Assembly (NCBI GenBank): GCA_964017155.1
Contig: OZ024862.1
Coordinates: 28,808,658-28,872,657 of the forward strand
DNA length: 64,000 bases
Reading direction: 5' to 3'
Origin: Oasisia sp. SBJ-2009
Taxonomy: Eukaryota > Annelida > Polychaeta > Sabellida > Siboglinidae
Part shown: piece after piece, positions 1 to 64,000 of the stretch
How the letters are laid out: each line of letters begins with the position of its first letter
Position numbering within the stretch: the first letter of the stretch is position 1
Notes under the pieces: model-generated
Told to the model about the DNA's origin: nothing
The model's input: the letters and a program-made list of their open reading frames with translations, nothing else
Database searches by the model: none
Position numbers and translations under genes: made by a program

Positions 1-887
1 AAATTATGCATAGATAGTTAAGAAGGTAGAATATTTTCTAGTCAGCGTTTGCCAGATAGGTGCTTTAATTACAAAAGTTGATAATAAATGCATGATAATA
101 ATTGTGAAGGTCTACAGTTTTGTTATGGATAAATACGTGGAAAGCCAATGGTGGTTTGTATGTTTCACGTTGCGGTCAGATTGCTCTTGTTGTTGCTATG
201 AAGATGGATGGGATATATTTTACAGATCTCAGCCAACTTGAAATGTGAAACAAAGCTACTTTCATTCACAATTGCCTGCTGTTTATTATATTTCATTTCA
301 TTTATATGCGTGCTTCTTTTGTGTAATTTAATCAATCTCATCACATAATATATTTTGCTACTGCTAGAGTGTTCATATTGATGGCAATACTACCTACCAG
401 GTTGCTTTTAATAATACGTATCTGGCACATTTGGCATTTAATGCGCATGAAGAAATCCTCTGACATTTCTGATTAAGCCCCAGTCTGGTGGCACAGTCAA
501 TGGTGGGGGCAGTAGCAGCCTCAAACAAAATTAATTTCGCAGACATAATATTTATGATCATTTATAGTACAGGTGTGTAACGTATCTCTGCTGATGAAAG
601 ATTACATTCCATAGAAGCTGTGCCAAATTCATGGCCGGTCATTAATTGCCAGGGACTGACTGACATTTACAAGCTGGGGAAATAGCAGATCACAAATCAC
701 AATGTTACGTTTTTTTCATTGAATAGACATTGTTCTTTTTAAAGACATCATGTTATGTGTAACACTGAAGCGCAATTAGGCAATTTTACATGCTTTTTAC
801 TTTAGTTATGCTTTGTTATTTTGATTAATGATATTATGTTGTATGATTTATACAGATAACTGCTTTTTGCTTTTACATACACACATG

Positions 888-946
<59 letters not shown>

Positions 947-1239
947 TATTCTTTGTCATGTTCACCAAACCACATAGCTTATACACTGTATATCAAATTA
1001 GCATTGTACCATGGTTGTGCTTATGTAGTATTGTCATATATTAAGGTGTATTTACATACTACATTCAGTAACATATAAGTAGGTCTTACTGGTACTCATC
1101 ATTGATTCTAATGTCTAGGTAAGCTGCTCACAATGTCAATGTGCACAATTGGCGATAAAGCCTGGCCAAACCATTTACTTTGTTGTAGGTTGTTGTGTCC
1201 ATTGAGATCTCTAACTGGTTGTAATGCTTAACTTAAAGT
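1..1239. other. Gene-free AT-rich flank
   Basis: I see no exon, RNA gene or recognisable transposon here. The stretch is AT-rich with only short, unconvincing open frames. It includes a pure AT dinucleotide run at about 889-945. It may be 3' UTR, intron or intergenic DNA of a neighbouring gene, and nothing in it decides between these. Confidence 0.6.
889..945. repeat. (AT)n microsatellite
   Basis: Uninterrupted alternating AT run of about 57 bp, palindromic and likely polymorphic. Confidence 0.95.
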
Positions 1240-2285
1240 ATGTCCAGTAAAATCACTGATTGTAATGCCTAAGTAGGCCCTGCATATCACTGATTATAAT
1301 GCGTATGCCTATGTAGGCCTTGCAGATCTCTGGCTTTGCAGAGGGATTGTAATGCCTAAGTAAACCTTTCAGATCACTGATTGTAACGTCTAAGTAAAGC
1401 TTGCAGATCACTGATTGTAATGCCTAAGAAGGCCTTGCAGATCACTGATTGTAAAGCCTAAGAAGGCCTTGCAGATCACTGATTGTAATGCCTAAGAAGG
1501 CCTTGCAGATCACTGGTTGTAATGCCTAAGAAGGCCTTGCAGATCAGTGGTTGTAATGTCTATGTAGGCCTTGTAGATCACTGGTTGTAATGTCTAAGTA
1601 GGCCTTGCAGATCACTGGTTGTAATGTCTAAGTAGGCCTTGCAGATCACTGGTTGTAATGTGTATGTAGGCCTTGCAGATCACTGTTTGTAATGTCTATG
1701 TTAGCCTTGCTGATCACTGATTGTAATGTCTAAGTAGACCTTGCAGATCACTGTTTGTAATGTCTAAGTAAGCCTTGCTGATCACTGATTGTAATGTCTA
1801 AGTAGGCCTTGCAGATCGCTAGTTGTAATGTCTAAGTAGGCCTTGCAGATCACTGGTTGTAATATCTATGTAGGCCTTGCAGATCACTGTTTGTAATATA
1901 TAAGTAGGCCTTGCAGATCAATGGTTGTAGTGTCTATGTAGGCCTTGCAGATCACTGGTTGTAATGTCTAAGTAGGCCTTGCAGATCACTGGTTGTAATG
2001 TCTAAGTAGGCCTTGCTGATCTCTGGTTGTAATGTCTATGTAGGTTTTGCTGATCACTGGTTATAATGTCTAAGTAGGTTTTGCTGATCACTGGTTGTAA
2101 TGTCTAAGTAGGCCTTGCTGACCACTGGTTGTAATGCCTAAGAAGGCCTTGCATATCGCTGGTTGTAATGTCCATGTAGGCCTTGTTGATCACTGGTTGT
2201 AATGGTTAAGTAGGCCTTGCTGATCACTGGTTGTAATGTCTAAGTAGGCCCTGTACATCACAGGATGTTATGTTTAAGTACGCCT
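1240..2285. repeat. 34-bp minisatellite, about 30 copies
   Basis: Tandem array with a unit near 34 bp. Each unit contains the core GGCCTTGCAGATCACTGG followed by TTGTAATG and TCTAAGTA. The outer copies are the most diverged, for example around 1240-1400 and 2230-2285. Each unit carries a pyrimidine-poor but acceptor-like CCTTGCAG. No coding potential is visible. The array lies outside any exon I can place. Confidence 0.95.
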
Positions 2286-5200
2286 TGCTGTTTACATAGT
2301 CTATGCACATTCTGGTTTCTATGCTCAAATGGATACAACTTATTGTGAAATTGGCCTGTTTATTGCACAAAACACTGATGACTTATTATGGCTATTGAAT
2401 AAGTAGCATGGGTATTTTGAAGGCTGGTCTGTTTGGCCTAAGGATTTGTTAATGATGACGGGTATTGTGATTTTGAAAGCTTACTAGACTGGTAGAGTTT
2501 GATGTCTGGTAGATCATGTCACTAAATCAGCAACTATGTTTTGTAGCAATCTCGCTTTAAAGCAGATTTGAAGCTGCAATATTATATATGCTAATTAATG
2601 TTTAACAAATTGTTTTGAAATACTACAAAATCCTCTTGGCTTACTCTTGATTATCACTGATTATTTCATTACTTAATTAGTCACTGTGCAAGCTTATTAC
2701 AGCAATATCGCACAAAGTATACAATTAATAATAATTATTGTAGAATTGTTTATATGTGAAATGTGCCTTTGTCATCTGGATGAATAAAGATATTATGGTT
2801 ATGCTTATTATTTGAATGTGTTATTTTGAACTTTTAATGTTTTACAAACAATTGCAGAAAGTTCAACTCCGGTTCCAACTACTTTTATAAATCGATTCCA
2901 ATTCCGACTTTGGAATTGGACATAAATTCCAGAACCAACTGGTCCCATGCATGGTGGAAGTTGTGTGTCAAATAAAGACGATGAAGAAGATGGAGAAGCT
3001 TTGATGAGGCTTTATTGTACCCAGTTAATGTCATCTACACACTGGGCATTATTGCCCGAATCCACACCGGGCATCGTCACCCGATACCACACTGGGCATT
3101 GTCGCCCGATACCTGCGTAAACAGTTACATAGAGATGAGATCTACATGTAAATTACATCAACACCGTCATGACTCGCCGATGAGTCTATAAGTGTATGCT
3201 AAGGCAGTTATCTCCACACACTCAACCAACATTGTCGTATGCACATTCTCTACACCTGAAACAATAAATATACACCAACTACATTGGGCATAGCAAAATG
3301 GCATGTACACACACACGCACACATGCACACACATACACACTAACATTCGGCTATGGCAACCACTGGTACAGCATGTGATATTTATGTCTGTAAACAGCCA
3401 ATATTTAAACGTGCACCAAGAAAATAAACACCACGTAGCAACACTCATACAATGAATGCTATGGGATGGTCAAACTGGTTCATTCACATTACAACCAACC
3501 CCAAGCAGGAGGGAAATTTCTGAGAGATCCAAAATGCCTTCCAAACTTACAGCCAATACAGACGTCAACTTAACTGATGCAGCTTAATTACCATGAAAAC
3601 CCGCCAAACTGCCCTGTTCTATTTTAATATGTGGCGGTAACCAAACCTTCACAATGCCACCAACGCACATGTAAAATGCTTTACTTTATGAACTGCAGTA
3701 ACCACGCTTTAGTCACCTACGATCTGATGTTTTCCACCTGATGGGAATGTATGGTGTGTCTATCACCAGAACTGATTCATCTGTGTCAATGAAAACTCAG
3801 TATCTATTAACGCGGCGGTACAACAGCTATATCACATAGTCATATGGTTAATTCATGGCATTCCATATCAAATATATCAGAGATGCAACGTCTACAATCG
3901 AATCTCATGCTGTAACTTAAATTGGCACTTGGGTAGCTGGATCATAGAAGCAGTAATCTCGTTATAACACAATCTTGTGATGTACATGGACATTTTCCAA
4001 GTATCAGCGCTAACAAGGTGAGACGGGTGGCGTACGTCATATGGGTTATCATATACTATCTGATTAACTAACAGTTATCATTCTAATAAACTGGTATCAG
4101 CCCTCACGTGTCTAACAATTGTTTCCATGGCAATGAAACATCAGCATATCGACAACACCATCATGTAGTTGCCCTAGAGGTGCGATTCAGTACTGGTATC
4201 ATGGTTCCTGATCATCACATAGAACCAACTTCACACAATCTTGTAGGTCTACAAACGAGATAACAAAATAGTGCTTGACTGTCTGTATGTCTGCAATCAA
4301 CTCTATAAACCATCTGAGAAGTGTTCAACACAGCAGGACTTTTACGTAGCACATTTAGGAGGCAGATAACACATCAAATGATGTTGTCTACATCATGTCG
4401 GACTACATCACATATATGTTCAGAGAGGACTACATCACATATATGTTCAGAGAGGACTACATCACATATATGTTCAGAGACAACCACACATGTTCACCTG
4501 GAGTGATGATACCGGGTACACTGACAAAATTGTCATCTTGAATAAACCGACTTGATTATGAATGAAACATACAGCTAGTGACAACTGTATCAGACCACAA
4601 CAAATTCCCCAGATATGCACACTGGTGGGGGGGGGGAGAGAATATATTTCTGATACACCCAACTATAAAGTAGGCACCTGCACAACTACAGAAACTTTGA
4701 CTGAATTGATAGAATGGCATTCTGTAGAATTAGGACTTCATAAGTATTCATGTGGGTGTCTAACAATTAGAGGTAAAATACTGCCTTTGCTGCGTCTTCA
4801 TTGGACCATGCATTATTAAAAAAATTATTTTATCAAACAAAAACTGACATACCGGATAATATATTGGAAGGCACATGCAGGTTGCTGGTGTTCTAACAAG
4901 TGCAGTGTAGTGGAAACACTTGAAACAACTTGTCTTTTCTTAAAAGAAAACCCCGTGACACCACACAGAGGTTCATCTGTGCAAGAACACGACTCGATCC
5001 ACCGCAAGTGCTGATATCCCACTCTCACATCCCTCTCATGCGTGAAATCTTCCAGCCACCATTCAAAATATTAGCACATTCAGCACATACCCACACAACA
5101 GTTTCTATCACTCTATCACAACACATTCAGTCTCGGTTAACATGGTTTTGCTGCGCCTGTGGTTGGCACAATAACATCAAAATACAATCGATCATTTGAT

Positions 5201-5988
5201 CACCGTTACATTGCATTGTTCCATACACAGTTACGTGTACGTTATGACCAAATACGATTCTCCTTCAAACGAACTCCAGCAAACACCACGCAGCTAAGTA
5301 ATCACAATTTTAACAGCACTGCCTTTCCACCCAGATACACAGACGTGTGTAAACAGACATATATCATTGTATAAGCAGGAATGGCCCTACTCTTCTGTCA
5401 GTATTTGTGTATTGTAATCAAATGAAAATACTTCACAGAAGCATAGATAGGAGCCAATGCCAAACAATTAAATTGCAGGCTGCATGTACACATTGCAAGA
5501 AAGCCTTGCAATGTCCTGCAAATAACAAGAGAATTGATCACAATTTCTGTTACAGGAAAACAGTATTTCACTGTAACATGCGAGAATTTCAATGTGAAAA
5601 CATGTTATATGTGAACTTAACCATCTTGATATATCTCAAAGCTCTCCTTACAGTGCGTGGTGAAGTTACGTCTGGTAAAAAAATAACAAGTTAATCACAA
5701 GAAAGGCGCAGACGACTGCTATTCGTGTAACGAACATACACAAATTGTAGCCAGCATATAACATGTAGCACATTTTCTGTGATTTGTCTCCAGTGCAGTG
5801 TTGACAAAGGTTTCTTCTTCGATATGTCATATGAAGCATCAGTCGCATAAACAGCCCATATGGTTGCGTTGGAGACAGTTGTGATGTTACCAACATGTTA
5901 AAATGTAGATTTTAAATCTGTCAAAAGTAGTCGTAATTGTTCAGTGTTTGCTGTGTACATATTAGAAAGGTTCCTAGGAGAGTGCACG
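2286..5988. other. Intergenic or 3' flank of PRELID3
   Basis: This is about 3.7 kb without a supportable exon. It contains a plus-strand AATAAA (2971-2976) and a minus-strand AATAAA (TTTATT at 3011-3016), which could be converging polyadenylation signals. It also holds three degenerate copies of a short GCCCGATACC-containing repeat near 3040-3113, a short CA-rich tract near 3300-3345 and a 27-bp triplicate at 4400-4480. The PRELID3 3' UTR must lie in the right part of this stretch (transcribed leftwards), but its end is not identifiable with confidence. Confidence 0.5.
4400..4480. repeat. 27-bp tandem triplicate
   Basis: Three head-to-tail copies (4400-4426, 4427-4453, 4454-4480) of a unit that begins GGACTACATCACATA and ends TTCAGAGA. 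The copies are identical by eye, so the duplication is recent. Confidence 0.95.
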
Positions 5989-16329
<10,341 letters not shown>

Positions 16330-16768
16330 TATGCCGTTGATACCGGCTGATATCCGGATTTGTCAACACGTCGCCACCGACCACGGTCCGAGTCCACCGA
16401 GGCACCGATACACTCGCACACTGCACAGGCGGCGCAGCTTCAACGCAAAAATGTGTTACAACTATGTCGGTCAAACGACGAACGGAATCGTATGAAATAG
16501 TCACGACCCAATATTGGAGTCTCCAACATTCGCTCGTTAGCACGTGTTGATGACACAGCCGCCGGATACGACCTCTAAAAACAAACCCTGTGACGGGAGG
16601 AGCACCTGCATGATGTAATCAAAGCAATCTACTCGACGGAAAGGTCACGACACAACTCGGGGTACGGCCATTAGAATGTATGCGTCCATTTTATTGGGTT
16701 GAGCCTTTGGAATTCTGTCCAATCAGAATATCTGTTGCTATTTTGGTTCGCCTGCTTCCGCCCCGCCG

Positions 16769-16782
16769 GGTGCCATGACAAC
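16769..16782 (+). promoter_or_regulatory. RFX X-box motif
   Basis: GGTGCCATGACAAC matches the X-box consensus GTYNCCATGRNAAC at 13 of 14 positions; only the second base differs. RFX factors bind such sites close to the start sites of ciliary genes in animals. This one lies about 95-105 bp upstream of the end of the putative first exon of HYDIN, whose product is axonemal, so position and target both fit. Confidence 0.7.
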
Positions 16783-16794
16783 AGAGGCAAAGCA

Positions 16795-16875
16795 GGCGAT
16801 GGACGCCAACTTGTGCACCGTAATCAGAGAGCATAATTCAGTTAATTTACCCTGAAGAATCAATTAAAGTGTAGT
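16795..16875 (+). other. HYDIN: Putative noncoding first exon of HYDIN
   Basis: A strong donor, GTAAGTAT, begins at 16876, about 95 bp beyond the X-box. The next exon has a clean acceptor at 18491-18495 with 35 nt of 5' UTR before the ATG, so at least one upstream noncoding exon must exist. The left end is a guess. An open reading frame starting at ATGGAC inside it stops before the donor, which fits a UTR. Confidence 0.45.
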
Positions 16876-18316
16876 GTAAGTATATTTAAGAACCTATGTT
16901 TGTATACTCGACGAATAAAAACGATTGCGATAAGTCTTAGACAGGCATTAACGAAGTATTTGGGCCAGTTTGGGGTGGCTATATGTCAATGTTTTCTTTT
17001 GAAACTGATCATCAGAAACGTCACTGACGACGTTATATCGGTGTCAGACTTATAAGTTGGGTCTGACAACTGCCTCTGTTACGATTATGTGATGACATTC
17101 AGCAATATTTGTTCCACTTTTTTCGAAACAATGTACCTGTTCGAATATAAGTGTTCAACGAACTTGTTCATTGGTTCATTACTCAATCTAAGACTAAGAT
17201 GGGTTCCCGTCTAACTCTCGAGCTGAGTTTTACTCAGACGTTATGTCGTAAGTCGTTTATGTCCCAACTCACTTATGTCCCAAATATTGTGGACGATATG
17301 TCCCAAAAATTAGATGCTAAGTAAAAGTTAAACATGCAAAGACGGTTTGGCATGGACCATGCCCATGGACCATGATTGAGTTGTGTCATTATCATTCTTT
17401 CATACCGTCGTCTTAGCCTTAGGGATGATAGGATATAAATTTACAAAATACTAACATGAAAATATGATTATGCAGTAGTTCAAATTTTATTACATTAAGG
17501 GAAAATGATTCAATTACCACAGGATGCAACCTAAAAATATTGAAAGAAAACTGCTGATTAAACATAACAAATAATTAGTATATCAATGTACAGATCTATC
17601 AAATAGTCTGCCACTGTCTGTGGTAGATGCTCCATCAGTCCAATCATTTGAAGAAACAATTTATAAATTATGGAAAATATTCCTATAAAAACATATTTTA
17701 CTGCACCACCTCTACTATGGACTGTGTCACCTTCAGACACTACAGTCTCGATCAACACAATGTTATAGACATAGCTGGCACAAGAGGCAGGAATGCCTAA
17801 TACAAGCCAGAAAAGCTGTAAGAACCTGTATGAATTATGGGCTGAATATGGTAACTAGCAAAAGTGCTCATCCTCCAGATAGTACATATGGCACTATACA
17901 CTCTGACACAGAAGACAGTTTCTTGGATATGGATTCTAAATTGTATTTGCTAAGACTAAGGACATCAATTTTGAACACAGGTTAATGCAATTTATTAAAC
18001 ACATCCACAACTAATTGCAGCCCTTTGAAACACTCACAGAAAAAATCAATTGATTATCTGTCCATCTGGTGTTTATTTGTTTGCTATGAACCCTAAAACC
18101 ATCAACTAATTATGAACAATACAGACCTGATGTGTTGTGGAATATAATTAAAGTTTCAGGACATGTTGCATTATATGGAAATGTCTAGTAATTAGTTTTA
18201 ACTGTTTCTTCTGAAAGCACTCATACTTATTATTTTGTCCAACTGAACCTGTAATGTCTCCATAGTTCTAATTATTTATCTACAAACTGACATTTGGTTG
18301 CTAAACCTTCCAATGG

Positions 18317-18357
<41 letters not shown>

Positions 18358-18495
18358 TATCATTGCATATATAAATACTATCAAAAACGTAATCTTTCAT
18401 GATTCACATTGGCTATAGCAATACTCCAATACCATCTTCAAAGATTACTCATAAAAATTACTTTTACGATTTGTATCTATGTTCCTTTTTTGCAG
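16876..18495 (+). other. HYDIN intron 1 (putative), with LINE relic
   Basis: An intron of about 1.6 kb. It holds one decayed LINE piece (17586-17690) and an (AT)n run near 18325-18354. Nothing else is recognisable. Confidence 0.5.
17586..17690 (+). mobile_element. LINE reverse-transcriptase C-terminal relic
   Basis: A plus-strand frame reads DLSNSLPLSVVDAPSVQSFE then ETIYKLW and a stop. The pattern N-x-LP-x-x-VV-x-A-x-SV-x-x-F is the familiar C-terminal end of LINE ORF2 proteins. It is short, with no intact upstream RT, so it is a truncated fossil in HYDIN intron 1. Confidence 0.6.
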
Positions 18496-18530
18496 TGACT
18501 GAGTGGCATCTGCCACAGTGAACCAGTACC

Positions 18531-63947
<45,417 letters not shown>

Positions 63948-64000
63948 GTGGGTGCAGACTGCAGACATAGCATATAATGGCTAATATACACACACGCACG

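Larger units (their letters stand above)
16330..16875. promoter_or_regulatory. Bidirectional promoter region between PRELID3 and HYDIN
   Basis: The PRELID3 start codon (minus) is at 16329, and a likely 5'-noncoding exon of HYDIN (plus) ends at 16875. In between the sequence is less AT-rich and holds a CCAAT box on the plus strand (CCAATCAG from 16719), one on the minus strand (ATTGG at 16693-16697), a GC box CCGCCCCGCC (16758-16767) and an RFX X-box at 16769-16782. No TATA box is evident. Start sites are inferred only. Confidence 0.65.

Noticed and set aside
1240..2285. CRISPR-like array
   Set aside because: Units are directly adjacent with no unique spacers, and the DNA is clearly from an animal genome.

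Overview
The window is nuclear DNA from an invertebrate animal. It has spliced genes with GT-AG introns, tRNA-derived SINEs, LINE relics, TTAA-flanked foldback transposons and very many micro- and minisatellites, and no bacterial-type gene organisation. The repeat content would fit a mollusc or another marine bilaterian, but I cannot fix the phylum from sequence alone.

Two protein genes are present, arranged head to head. On the minus strand, 5989-16329 holds a complete six-exon PRELID3/Slowmo-family gene (196 aa), encoding a mitochondrial intermembrane-space phospholipid-transfer protein. On the plus strand, from a probable noncoding exon ending at 16875 to the right edge of the window, lies the first part of HYDIN, the giant ASH/MSP-repeat protein of the ciliary central apparatus. 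I could place 50 coding exons with continuous phase (18531-63947, 8,894 nt, about 2,964 codons). The gene runs off the right edge. The 440 bp between the PRELID3 start codon and the HYDIN 5' exon contain two oppositely oriented CCAAT boxes, a GC box and a near-perfect RFX X-box (16769-16782). This is a plausible bidirectional promoter with a ciliary module.

Layout: 1-5988 is gene-free flank with a 34-bp minisatellite. 5989-16329 is PRELID3, with minisatellites at two acceptors, a LINE with an (ATTC)n tail and a TTAA-flanked foldback element in intron 2. 16330-16875 is the shared promoter. 16876-63947 is HYDIN, with a second copy of the same foldback element in an early intron, a mariner-like MITE carrying a nested SINE, at least eight SINE copies, several LINE 3' ends with different tail repeats, and very long simple repeats.

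The most unusual signal is that at least eight splice junctions in these two genes are copied into adjacent tandem repeats. Four are 3' splice sites with the first bases of the exon (PRELID3 exons 3 and 6, HYDIN c8 and c38). Four are 5' splice sites, with or without the exon end (HYDIN c7, c21, c36, c42). The introns therefore carry rows of decoy or alternative splice sites.
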